Of a stretch of DNA of 40,892 bases, positions 17,598 to 25,893 are shown piece by piece. The notes beneath the pieces are model-generated. The model did not search any database. It saw only the letters and a program-made list of their open reading frames with translations, and was not told where the DNA came from. This DNA comes from Lyngbya confervoides BDU141951. GTDB lineage: Bacteria; Cyanobacteriota; Cyanobacteriia; Thermosynechococcales; Thermosynechococcaceae. Each line of letters starts with the position of its first letter. Within the stretch, counting starts at the first letter, position 1. The stretch lies in contig NZ_JTHE03000057.1 of the NCBI RefSeq assembly GCF_000817775.3, forward strand, positions 1 to 40,892, read 5' to 3'. A program made the position numbers and the translations under genes.

Positions 17598-18413
17598 ATG
17601 TCAAAAAGCAGAAAAACATCCAAAATTAATGTTCCAGATAGTATATCTCGCATGATCAAGGATCATATCAACGAAGAATACAATCTAAAAGATAAGTTTC
17701 GAGGCGCTGACAGAGAGGACTTGATTCAAGCTGGGTTAATAGGTTTTCTAAATGCAGTAAAGAAGTTTGATCCGGATAAGGGAAAGTCTATTGAGGCTTA
17801 CGCATACAAGTTTATTGTACGCGAAATTCAAAAAGAGGCTTGGAAAACGGTTGTCGGCGAACAAAACGCTAGATATGCAGCTGCCGTTTACATGGCTAAG
17901 TCAGAGTTAGAAGACAACGGAGGTAGTGGCTCTAATTCTCCAGATATTGATCAAATCTCCAAAAGATCGGGAGTATCAAAGCAAAGAGTAGAGCAGATCC
18001 TTGCGGCTATAGCCTGTAAGACATACGGGGGTAACCTTTATGAGAACATTACTTCTCATGACGATATACCTGGTGAAGAGTTTCAAGACAATAATAATGA
18101 TAACTATTGCATTCGCAAAAAGGAATACGGATTTGTTTTTCCGAATATTGCGTCTCGTCTAAAGGACAAAAAGCATGAACTGTTAACCTTTCATGAGAGA
18201 GAGGATTTTGCCAAAGAACTTTCTTCTAATGATTGTGTTTATAGAAAGAGGTTTGCCTTAAAAAGCCTGTCTGTAAACGGCGAAAATGATTCATCAAGGC
18301 TATTCAACTTGTCCTTTAAATTAACACTTAGCTCAGATAAAGTAGCTGTATGCCAAAGGCGTGAAATATGGAAAAATTCCTCAACATTTTTCCAAAATCC
18401 AAACTGTGAATAG
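17598..18413 (+). CDS. Sigma-70-family RNA polymerase sigma factor
   Basis: A 271-residue protein beginning at ATG 17598; an upstream ATG overlaps the previous gene in another frame. Residues 25-85 hold a clear sigma region 2: REDLIQAGLIGFLNAVKKFD, GKSIEAYAYKFIVREIQKEA. A region 3-like helix pair follows (DIDQISKRSGVSKQRVEQIL). A degenerate region 4 may be present near FAKELSSNDCVYRKRFALKSL, although the tail is divergent. It would direct RNA polymerase to a specific promoter set. As the last gene of the cluster behind a GHKL ATPase and a receiver-like protein, it may be the transcriptional output. GHKL anti-sigma factors are known for SigB/SigF-type systems. The gene is AT-rich like its neighbours. 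Confidence 0.75.
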   Translation: MSKSRKTSKINVPDSISRMIKDHINEEYNLKDKFRGADREDLIQAGLIGFLNAVKKFDPDKGKSIEAYAYKFIVREIQKEAWKTVVGEQNARYAAAVYMAKSELEDNGGSGSNSPDIDQISKRSGVSKQRVEQILAAIACKTYGGNLYENITSHDDIPGEEFQDNNNDNYCIRKKEYGFVFPNIASRLKDKKHELLTFHEREDFAKELSSNDCVYRKRFALKSLSVNGENDSSRLFNLSFKLTLSSDKVAVCQRREIWKNSSTFFQNPNCE

Positions 18414-18458
18414 CACTAGTGATTGTTTTGTTGACAGTTCACCAAATCTTTGTTTGAG

Positions 18459-18740
18459 CTAAACCACAAACCTGGAGTTAAAGATTACTTTCAAGGCAAT
18501 TCCCGCGATCGCATACAGAATACAGTTCCGCTCAAATTTCACCCGTGACTGCACCCGACCCACACCCCGACGCGCTTGGATGGACTCGTACAGGTAGACC
18601 AGTGACAGGGCCATGCAGACAATCTCAGCCAGGTCGAAGGTAAATGTCTGCCGCCAGGGCGTAGCTGGCACTGAAATAAACAGCAGTAGGTACACGACCA
18701 GCAATGCGCCCAGAGTGATCTTGAAAGTTGAATCGCTCAT
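18459..18740 (-). CDS. Small three-helix membrane protein
   Basis: A 93-residue hydrophobic protein with about three membrane segments (residues 6-24, 35-52, 72-88) separated by basic loops (QARRGVGRVQSRVKFER). Its start overlaps the stop of the giant gene upstream by 1 nt (ATG on the minus strand ends at 18740), so it is translated from the same transcript. No family was recognised. Position after a plasmid polyprotein suggests an accessory conjugation or anti-defence peptide, but there is no direct evidence. Confidence 0.6.
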   Translation of the reverse strand: MSDSTFKITLGALLVVYLLLFISVPATPWRQTFTFDLAEIVCMALSLVYLYESIQARRGVGRVQSRVKFERNCILYAIAGIALKVIFNSRFVV

Positions 18741-21700
18741 TACAGCTCGACTCCCGATGATGGCTGGGCTGGGGCATTTACCTCATGCTGTTGGCGCGAT
18801 TGATAGAGCGCTTTGAGATTATCGGGCGACCTGGAAGCAGAAATTTCCCAGTTCTCGCGATCTGCTTCAGTAAGGTTGGCCACCTGCGTAATCTCGCCTT
18901 CGCCGTTGGCTAAAACCCCGGCGCTCTGGTCATTTTTGACCACGCCAATGCCCTGGGGTGTCTCTCTGACAGTGTATTGCTTACCCCGCGCCTCAATATT
19001 GCCATTGGCGTCCCGCTCTACCAGGCCCGCTGCCTCCAGATTGCCTAGAAAGCGACGAGCGTGGTTCACGATGTTCGCCCCCAGGTCTTGCTGTTGGTCA
19101 AAGGCCGATAGGTCAGTCGCCATCCGCTGTGCATTGGACTCAGCCAGGTCATTGAGTTCACCCGCTTTCACCGCTTTCCCGATCGCCTCGATGTCAGACA
19201 GCTCATCATCAGAACGGCCCAGGGCTCTAGCAGCTCGATACCAGTCGCGGAATTGCTCAAGGCTGGGCGATTCTGGTTGCCCTTCCTCCGACTCAGCTAG
19301 TTGCTGATCCAGCTCCGGGTCATTTTGCGCGATCGCATCTTGAATAAAGGCTCCGGCTGATACTGACGCCTCTGATGAGGACTGAGCAGACTTCGCCATC
19401 TGCGCGGCGGCTTGGTCGATCGCAGCCAGTAGGCTCTCCTGTTGCGCTTCCGGCAGGTCTTGCACCACCCCCCGCAGGCAGGCCAGCGTCTCCTGATAGT
19501 TTGGGGAGCCCGTAGGTTGTTCATCTCCCAGTTCCTGAATCGGAGGTGGATTGACGGCGGCGGTTTCGCCCGTCCCCAGCACATCAGCAAAGGCATCGGA
19601 AGACTCAGCAGCCGGTTGAGGGGGTTCGGCAATCGGCAATCGCCCTACATCAGCAGTCGAAGGTTGAGTCTCCGTATCGGCTTCGACACCCAGCGATCGC
19701 GCTGGCTCAGCGGGTGTCGGCTCCGCTTTCGGTTCGGTAGTCATCTGTTGCTGAATGGCCTCGGCAAAGCCCTGCTTACGCAAGTTGCTGGCAAACATCC
19801 CAGCATAGGAACGGTCTAACCCACGAGACTCCCCCATCGGCCCCTGCACAGCGGTTTCGGTCAACGTCAGGGCTCCCTCTTCAGACAGATTGAAGACCAT
19901 CTCGGAATCAATGAAGGCATCGCCGTTCTCCACCAGGGTGTGATACAGCATCAACTGCTCACCGTGGCGCTCGATATTCAGCGGCGTGAAGGGCTCATTT
20001 TCCACCTTGAGGTAAAAGTCCTCATCCGCCATCACCGCTGCCGCGAGTCCTGACTCTTCCAACAGCTTGCCGACATGCTTTTCGGGCTTACCTGGTTGTT
20101 CGCTCCAACCACCGACCCGTGCTTGATCTGGCGATGCGGATGGAGCCATCGACTCAACGACGTCAAAGACTTCCTCAACCTGCGCTGCCGGATCCGGTTC
20201 AGCCCCAGATGAGGTAATTTCTTCTGCACCAGGTTGGCCAGGATAGCGCACATCCTGGGCAGAAATCGCCAAGCCCTGCTCGGTAGGATCGGTAAACGAG
20301 ATCCGAGCTGATTCACCATACTCATTCGCCAGGGCTTCGAGCTGCTCATCCCGCTGAGGGATCGCATTGGCCCGTTCCACTCCGGCTGCACTGGCGGTGC
20401 TATCCACTTCGCTGTAGCTGTTGAGCAAGCGGGCTCGCTCCCTGCTAATCGTTGTTGGCCCTGACGCATCCAGGCGGTAGGCGGAGGATTCAGACTTAGG
20501 CTGATCCGGCAAGATAGCATCGCGCCCCTGCCGCAGATACTCCCCTGCTGTTAGGCCCTGAAGCTGATTACGCAGAGATTGCTCCAGCGGTTGGGCCTCA
20601 GCGATCGCTGTATCGAGTTGGTTGGCGGCATCCGGCAGCTCGACCCATACCTCTTCTAAGGCTTCACCGCTGGTATCGATGCCGATTTGCAGTTGGACGC
20701 TGCCCTGCTCCAGGCGAATCTCATCCGGGTCAAACAGATCAAACTGGGGTGAATCGTCCTCGCCCGGTGCCAGACTGGTTTCCCATTCGGGAGTATTGGG
20801 ATCCACATCCACCTGGAAGGTCATGACCATCCCTTGATCGGCCAGTTCCTGGGCCTGCTGCACTTTCTCAGCAAGAACAGATGGAGGGGCCTGCTGCCCA
20901 GTTTGATTCGCTTCCGATACAGCAGCGGGCTGAGTAGATTGCTCCTCGCCCCTGGGAACTGCGTCCGTGTCCCGTTCCTCCGGGTCGTTAGGCTCATCCG
21001 TCCGACTGCCCTCGGGCGCGGACTCCGACTCGGACTGAAAAGCCGTTTCCAGTTGAGCGCGGACCCCCTCCAGATTCGACAGGTCCACTGTAGGAGCCAG
21101 CCCCGCCGATTCCAACACGTCTTCAACGGAATCCGACCAGGCAAATTCCGGGATCTGCTCGCCCATTAGCTCGCGTGCCTGCTCTAAGTGGGTGGTGGCC
21201 TCTAGCCGCTGATGGCGACCATCCTGGAGATAGCTCACCACTTCTTCGAGGCGTTCCGAGGGAAACGCGGCTTCCATCCGGTCACTGACCGAATAGAACT
21301 CATCCCCTAGCGCTCCCATCAGGTCTTCGTCTAGATAAACATCCTTTTGCTTTTTGCCCGTCTGGAGCAGATAGCCTTCCGCGTTGGGAGCGGACTTCAG
21401 GGTGATTTGCTCATCGCTAGTTTTGACGATGCCCTGGCGATCGCTAACCTCCATGAATTGCCTGACGTTGCGAGTTGAGGGGAGGGCGACCGGCGACTCG
21501 GATAATTGCTGTTGCAGATCATAGCCACGCGGCAGCAACAACATGGGCTCAACTCCACCGGTAGACATGGTGGCGTTCACCACGTTGCCCTCTTTGCCAT
21601 ATTTGTCCGAGGCCCGCAGCAGGTTGCCCCGCAGCACCTGTCGCACCTCTCGTTCCCCGGTCTGACGTTCATCAAACTGGCCCATGACATCTTTGCCCAT

Positions 21701-22351
21701 CATGGTTTTCTGGACGGGGGTCATATCCACCGCGCCCATGCGATCCGCGTTGATTTTAGAGAGAGGTAAGGGAATCTCGCGGCTGGAGTCCGCCAGCGAC
21801 ACATTCACCAGCCATTTCGAGGGCGCGACCGGATTGGAATCCCCCAGCCGATTTTGAGTCTCGGAGTCACCCTCAGCCGCCAGAATCTTATCCAGGGACG
21901 TGCCCCGTTTACTGACACCGGAAATCGCGCCGTAGAAAATACGTCCATTTTCGGTTGAGAGTCGCACCGTTTGCCCTGGCTGGAACCGTCGCAACTGCGT
22001 CAGTTGGGTTTGTTGTTTATCCAGGCGACGCGAGGCCCGGTTGAAGGCCGTTTGCTGTTTCTCAGGATCCGCAATCCGCTGCTCGATTTTGGCGGTCTGT
22101 TGGGCCAAATAGCGCTCTGCGGCTTGACCGGCTTTGCCGAGCAGATCTTCGGTGTAGGCTTGAGCGGCCTGCTCCACTGACTCAGCATCATTCTCCTCGG
22201 GGGAGGCCACCGGATCGAGGTCGAGGCCGGTGCGAATCTCATTGATGACTTCTAGCTGCGTCTTGGGTTTGCTCTGGGCCTTGGCATCAATCACCTCGGC
22301 CTGAACACCCGAGCCAAAGGCACTCTGCACCCCTGGCATGGCAGGAATCAC
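18740..22351 (-). CDS. 3' part of a giant polyvalent plasmid protein (strawberry-notch/LPD type)
   Basis: A 1203-residue acidic, Gln/Glu/Pro-rich protein from GTG 22351. The open frame runs further upstream to a TGA at 22418-22420. The extra codons (for example LDARPLAQAEV) read as protein, with no start codon, and overlap the end of the methylase gene, so the 5' part appears lost. Residues 230-275 (GEREVRQVLRGNLLRASDKYGKE..., MLLLPRGYD; not contiguous here) resemble the C-terminal region of strawberry-notch-type helicases in giant methylase-helicase polyproteins. A low-complexity linker follows (about 440-520). The C-terminal 160 residues (FRDWYRAARALGRSDDEL, then NHARRFLGNLEAAGLV) resemble blocks common on cyanobacterial plasmids. 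No helicase or methylase motor remains. It may still be translated, or may be a decaying remnant. Confidence 0.7.
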   Translation of the reverse strand: MIPAMPGVQSAFGSGVQAEVIDAKAQSKPKTQLEVINEIRTGLDLDPVASPEENDAESVEQAAQAYTEDLLGKAGQAAERYLAQQTAKIEQRIADPEKQQTAFNRASRRLDKQQTQLTQLRRFQPGQTVRLSTENGRIFYGAISGVSKRGTSLDKILAAEGDSETQNRLGDSNPVAPSKWLVNVSLADSSREIPLPLSKINADRMGAVDMTPVQKTMMGKDVMGQFDERQTGEREVRQVLRGNLLRASDKYGKEGNVVNATMSTGGVEPMLLLPRGYDLQQQLSESPVALPSTRNVRQFMEVSDRQGIVKTSDEQITLKSAPNAEGYLLQTGKKQKDVYLDEDLMGALGDEFYSVSDRMEAAFPSERLEEVVSYLQDGRHQRLEATTHLEQARELMGEQIPEFAWSDSVEDVLESAGLAPTVDLSNLEGVRAQLETAFQSESESAPEGSRTDEPNDPEERDTDAVPRGEEQSTQPAAVSEANQTGQQAPPSVLAEKVQQAQELADQGMVMTFQVDVDPNTPEWETSLAPGEDDSPQFDLFDPDEIRLEQGSVQLQIGIDTSGEALEEVWVELPDAANQLDTAIAEAQPLEQSLRNQLQGLTAGEYLRQGRDAILPDQPKSESSAYRLDASGPTTISRERARLLNSYSEVDSTASAAGVERANAIPQRDEQLEALANEYGESARISFTDPTEQGLAISAQDVRYPGQPGAEEITSSGAEPDPAAQVEEVFDVVESMAPSASPDQARVGGWSEQPGKPEKHVGKLLEESGLAAAVMADEDFYLKVENEPFTPLNIERHGEQLMLYHTLVENGDAFIDSEMVFNLSEEGALTLTETAVQGPMGESRGLDRSYAGMFASNLRKQGFAEAIQQQMTTEPKAEPTPAEPARSLGVEADTETQPSTADVGRLPIAEPPQPAAESSDAFADVLGTGETAAVNPPPIQELGDEQPTGSPNYQETLACLRGVVQDLPEAQQESLLAAIDQAAAQMAKSAQSSSEASVSAGAFIQDAIAQNDPELDQQLAESEEGQPESPSLEQFRDWYRAARALGRSDDELSDIEAIGKAVKAGELNDLAESNAQRMATDLSAFDQQQDLGANIVNHARRFLGNLEAAGLVERDANGNIEARGKQYTVRETPQGIGVVKNDQSAGVLANGEGEITQVANLTEADRENWEISASRSPDNLKALYQSRQQHEVNAPAQPSSGVEL

Positions 22352-22407
22352 TTCGGCCTGAGCCAGGGGCCGCGCATCGAGATTAGAGTTAAATCCGTGA
22401 AAAGGAG

Positions 22408-23304
22408 CTATATAAGTTCAAGCTGGAACGCTGAACTTTTTACTGAAGTTGGTTCTTCTACTAATGGAACTTTCAACTTCTCGCTAAAGAACATGACCTC
22501 TGACCCTTTATAGCGGTCCCTTGCAGAGTAGTGAATATCGTAGGTGAGTGACTGGAACCCTTTGTAAAACCTGCATATTTCTGGAACGTTATCGTAGGAG
22601 ACCATCCAGTTATACTTGAGCTTTTTAACCTTCTTCGCCACGCTTTCATGGTCTTCTTTTTTATAGAACCGCGTGTAGAGATCTTCTGTGCCTTTCACAA
22701 AATATGGCGGGTCTAAGTAGATGAGGCTTTCTGGAGCTATCTTGCCGTTGAGTGTAGTGAGAAAATCGAGCGCATCGAGATTAGAGAGACGGATACGGTT
22801 TCTATATCTTCCTATTTTACAAATTCTGTGTACTAACTCTTCTTTATTAAAACGAGCGTCTATTTTCCACTTGCCCGTTTGTTCTTTTCCGCCAATAACG
22901 CCGCCGCTAATAATACCTGATCGATTGGTTCTATTTAGGAAAAATGTTGAAAAGCCTAGCTCAAGACGTGATATGCCAGAGTCTTCCTGCCGCCCCTTCT
23001 GTTGAATCTCTCGTTGCCGCTCCCAAGACTCGATTGTTACCGGGGTTGCTGTTATCAAGTCGCAGAGATGTTCTGTCTCATAGAGCACAGAGTGCCAGAA
23101 CGAAAATACTGATATATCAATATCATTAATATGTACGTAGCGCACGTATTCATCATAAAGAAGATGCAGCGCAATACTGGCCCCACCAGCTTAGGGCTCT
23201 ATATACTCTGAATCCAGTAAATTGTTAGATCTAAATACGAGCTTTACAAAATTGGCTAATTTTCGTTTTCCTCCTGGGTAGCGTAGGGGGGAGACGTAAA
23301 GCAT
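22408..23304 (-). pseudogene. D12-class adenine-N6 DNA methylase, nonsense-interrupted
   Basis: Read from ATG 23304, the frame encodes 298 residues of a Dam-like (D12-class) adenine methyltransferase, but codon 38 is TAA (23191-23193). The part before the stop, with LRYPGGKRKLANFV and YIEP, and the part after it, AGGASIALHLL, together form the motif-I region EPYAGGAS. The stop replaces the tyrosine codon. Downstream are INDIDISVFSFW and the catalytic DPPYF (motif IV), both intact, with no frameshift. The longest surviving open frame begins at ATG 23145 and lacks motif I, so it should be inactive. A single base change (TAA from TAC or TAT) explains the damage. It lies 23 bp after the ParB-like gene, in the same orientation, as a probable two-gene module. 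Confidence 0.85.
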
Positions 23305-23327
23305 AGACGTGTGCTGATAAGGCCAAA

Positions 23328-24800
23328 TCATTCTACTACTTCCCAGATTTTCTGGATGAAGACCTGGAAATCATCCCATATTACTACCAATTCTGAGGCT
23401 ACGGGCGAGAAGTAGCGATTGTGTACATATTGATTCATGGACTTTACTGATGCCGCTAACATCCCATCGCCTGTTGCAGCTTTCCGAATGGGGGCAAGCT
23501 CATTGCGCGTCATTATTTCCTCATCTTCTAGAAATTGAGCAACGCTGCTGATTTTGTGTTTTAGCTTTGAATTATCAGTCTGGCGCTCATCCCACCCAAG
23601 TTTCACCTCGACAAAATGATCAACGCTTAGCTCAATGAACACACGGAGCATGACTGCTCCAGCATTTGAAAAGTCAGTTAAATCAAGTCGTTTTAGTTCC
23701 TTGAAAAGATCATGTATCCGTTTCTGAGATATCGAGATCCTACAACTTCTGGGTATCAGAGTTTTCCTATTTGGAAACGTCGAAGATTGAGAGCGAGACT
23801 GTCCTTGCGTTCCCCCCATAGGAACAGCATCAACTCCCACCGAATTTGAACCGTTAGCATCGGATTTATCAGTAGTATCTGAACTCTCTTGAGAAGAGCT
23901 ATTTTGTGTCACGACAGGCTGCGCGTTAAGCTGTTTTAAGGAAGTTGGTTGAGGGAGCGCTGAATGTGACGCAGGAAGTTCGTCGGATTCAAACTTATTG
24001 ATGTAATCAATTCTCTGATCCTGTTTTTTGAGATCGCTGACAGTTATATCGCCGCTTGCTAACTCCTCAACAACTCGGCTTAATCCTTTTGCAACTTCGT
24101 TCTGTGGAAAGAGAAAAAGCACGTCCTCTTTTTCTTTATCAATCCCAAGTTTTTTGCGCACATAAGGAGTGCTCAAAAGGCGATTAAGCGTAGTAATCGG
24201 AAATTTACCTTCCTCGATCTTTCTCTGCGTGTCTTCGGAAAGAGACTCTTGCTCCTTCACAAAATCGAGAAGCTGTAAGCCAATATCTCTATGCCCTTTC
24301 CGACACTCATCGTAACGGGCTCCTACCTGCCCGTCCCATGCCAACATGCCAGCACCTTTGTTGAGTCCTCTGTGAGTAAGCTGAATCCATGGATCAGCTT
24401 CGGCACGATTGGCGAAGACAACGCAATTTAGCCTAGTTATCGGCGTTCTTTCAAACTGGTCAGAGAGCCTTTTCAACATTTGAAGGCTTTTCCTCGTCAG
24501 AATTCCTTCAGCTAAAAGAGGGGATTCAAGGAGCTTTAAGGCCGTAAGGCGTCTGTTCCCGTCGAGTACGCAAAACATATCAGCGTCGTTTTCAGACGGC
24601 ATAACCATCATGAGACTTGTCGGATTAGCGCCATTTTCCAGTAGGTGCTCTGCCAAAGCCAACACTCTATCTCCCTGTACTTTAGTCATCGCTCGAATGG
24701 CATCATGGCCGTTTGCCTGAACTGACGTGAGTCGGGGATTCTCTGGGTCAAGGAATAATTGGGAAGTTTCAATAAGCGATGTTTGATAGCTATCTGACAT
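23328..24800 (-). CDS. ParB-like protein with helical C-terminal domain
   Basis: 490 residues from ATG 24800; an ATG at 24836 would add 12 hydrophobic residues. The N-terminal 100 residues form a ParB/Srx-like domain: LFLDPENPRL, then VLDGNRRLTALKLLE, where DGNRR is the catalytic-like motif. A helical region follows, then a low-complexity Ser/Gln/Asp-rich linker (about 285-345). The C-terminal domain (about 350-490) is a four-helix-like segment ending YVHNRYFSP...WDDFQVFIQKIWE, with an R/N-H-like cluster reminiscent of HEPN folds. It sits directly upstream of the broken adenine methylase. ParB-like proteins paired with DNA methylases are typical of defence or DNA-modification islands, so this may be the nuclease or regulatory partner. 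The actual activity is unknown. Confidence 0.65.
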   Translation of the reverse strand: MSDSYQTSLIETSQLFLDPENPRLTSVQANGHDAIRAMTKVQGDRVLALAEHLLENGANPTSLMMVMPSENDADMFCVLDGNRRLTALKLLESPLLAEGILTRKSLQMLKRLSDQFERTPITRLNCVVFANRAEADPWIQLTHRGLNKGAGMLAWDGQVGARYDECRKGHRDIGLQLLDFVKEQESLSEDTQRKIEEGKFPITTLNRLLSTPYVRKKLGIDKEKEDVLFLFPQNEVAKGLSRVVEELASGDITVSDLKKQDQRIDYINKFESDELPASHSALPQPTSLKQLNAQPVVTQNSSSQESSDTTDKSDANGSNSVGVDAVPMGGTQGQSRSQSSTFPNRKTLIPRSCRISISQKRIHDLFKELKRLDLTDFSNAGAVMLRVFIELSVDHFVEVKLGWDERQTDNSKLKHKISSVAQFLEDEEIMTRNELAPIRKAATGDGMLAASVKSMNQYVHNRYFSPVASELVVIWDDFQVFIQKIWEVVE

Positions 24801-24925
24801 AGACTTGACAAGTAAAAGGCTAAATGCTTTCCACAATGTTAGTCTACCCGTAGAAATTGAAAACGAGCTTGAGAAACCCTAGACGATAAAGATAATGCCA
24901 GGGCTTCTCAGGTACTTAGCTACAG

Positions 24926-25048
24926 ATCGCGCCTCAACAGACTAAACACCTCACCCTGCTCTGGCGTGATCAAAATCCCCGACTCCGGAATCGTGATCGC
25001 CTGACTCCACGTCGCCTGCTCCGCATACTGGAGCTTGTGCAACGTATG
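24926..25048. repeat. 123-bp direct repeat, copy A
   Basis: The sequence is nearly identical to 25912-26034 (only about five differences by eye, offset 986 bp). On the minus strand it encodes the C-terminal residues of the gene at 25894-26181 (TLHKLQYAEQATW..., EVFSLLRR). Copies A and B flank the vapBC pair. Confidence 0.85.
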
Positions 25049-25055
25049 AATCCCC

Positions 25056-25082
25056 GAAGCTCCCAAAGGGAGCGGCTACGCC
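25056..25082. repeat. Small palindromic element insertion
   Basis: GAAGCTCCCAAAGGGAGCGG... contains the perfect stem GCTCCC-AAA-GGGAGC (25059-25073) followed by CGGCTACGCC. This resembles a common dispersed cyanobacterial repeat. It is absent from the paralogous copy at 26035-26060, which shows that it inserted. Confidence 0.7.
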
Positions 25083-25138
25083 TACGCATCCCTCCAGCAA
25101 ACCAATCACCCCATGCATCACTTTCAGGGCGTGACCCG

Positions 25139-25525
25139 TCACCAAAGCCTTTGACAGTCATACTGAGCAAAAGCCGGATCTTTGGATACCAGCGTTGCTG
25201 TCTCAACCCGACTCTGAGCAATAAGCAGCCGATCAAAGGGGTCTTTGTGATGCCAGGGCAATTGGTCAAGCTCAATAATATGGGCAAGCGTCATGGGAAG
25301 AATCACCACACCATTCTGGCTTTCCTGTCGTTGAACGATATCCAGCAGAGGTTCTTTCAACTCAAGCTTGCCCAAATGCGACTTAATTTGAATTTCCCAA
25401 ACGCTTACCAGACTGAGTAAAAGCTCATTATCAGAGCTGCTCAATGCATCCAACGTACCCGTAGGAATCTGGCTCGATTGACTATCCCACCAGATAAACG
25501 TGTGAGTATCCAGTAAAAGTTTCAT
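25139..25525 (-). CDS. vapC: VapC-type PIN-domain toxin
   Basis: A 128-residue PIN-domain ribonuclease, the toxin of a type II toxin-antitoxin pair. Such enzymes cleave RNA, often tRNA or rRNA. The four acidic positions are present: D6 (LLLDTHTFIWW), E44 (SVWEIQIK), D98 (DPFDR) and D116 (SKDPAF). The subfamily mark LLDTHTFIWW with DPFDRLLIAQ is typical of the cyanobacterial and proteobacterial VapC group. Its ATG overlaps the upstream antitoxin stop by 4 nt (ATGA), which gives translational coupling. On a plasmid, a module like this would promote maintenance. Confidence 0.92.
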   Translation of the reverse strand: MKLLLDTHTFIWWDSQSSQIPTGTLDALSSSDNELLLSLVSVWEIQIKSHLGKLELKEPLLDIVQRQESQNGVVILPMTLAHIIELDQLPWHHKDPFDRLLIAQSRVETATLVSKDPAFAQYDCQRLW

Positions 25526-25743
25526 CCTTCACCGAGCCAAAAGCTATCCGGCAAAGGCTCATCAAAATCGTCAGAGACTAAAAATGCCCCTGGATGCAAA
25601 TCAGGCTGGCGCTGTTGTGGCGATCGAACATTATCCTGAGTCTGCATTTTAGCCTCAGCCCACTGCAACAAACGAGTGGCTAGATGCAGCTGCTCTTGCC
25701 AACTCAATCGTTGAGCCTCTTGTATTAGTTCTTGCAGAGTCAT
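25522..25743 (-). CDS. VapB-like antitoxin (DUF2281-like)
   Basis: 73 residues from ATG 25743, chosen over an upstream ATG at 25803 because GTGAGG lies 8 nt before it. The N-terminal helix (MTLQELIQEAQRLSWQEQ) is followed by a polar linker and the C-terminal block SDDFDEPLPDSFWLGEG. That block fits small DUF2281-type antitoxins whose tail occupies the PIN active site. It is the first gene of the pair and overlaps vapC by 4 nt. By analogy it binds its own promoter and neutralises the toxin. Confidence 0.8.
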   Translation of the reverse strand: MTLQELIQEAQRLSWQEQLHLATRLLQWAEAKMQTQDNVRSPQQRQPDLHPGAFLVSDDFDEPLPDSFWLGEG

Positions 25744-25814
25744 CAAAGTTGCCTCACCGCTTGTTTCTAGGATACCTGAGCCGAATAGGACATCAATACT
25801 CATTGAGCAACCCA

Positions 25815-25865
25815 GAACCGGATTCCCCTGTCAATGCTGAACGCAAAGCTTCAAAAATCCGGTTC
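25815..25865. repeat. 10-bp inverted repeat upstream of the vapBC genes
   Basis: GAACCGGATT (25815-25824) is exactly complementary to AATCCGGTTC (25856-25865). It lies upstream of the antitoxin gene and could be the autoregulatory operator, or a copy of the CCGGATT-type dispersed repeat. Confidence 0.45.
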
Positions 25866-25893
25866 ATCCATTTGTCACTAACCATTTACCGCC

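Larger units (their letters stand above)
24926..25135 (-). pseudogene. Truncated copy of the 25894-26181 gene
   Basis: The minus strand carries the 3' end of the same small conserved gene as at 25894-26181. Similarity runs through the 123-bp repeat, is broken by a palindromic insertion (25056-25082), and resumes weakly around 25084-25120 (CCAATCACC and neighbouring bases). No intact start remains, so it is a gene remnant. Confidence 0.6.
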
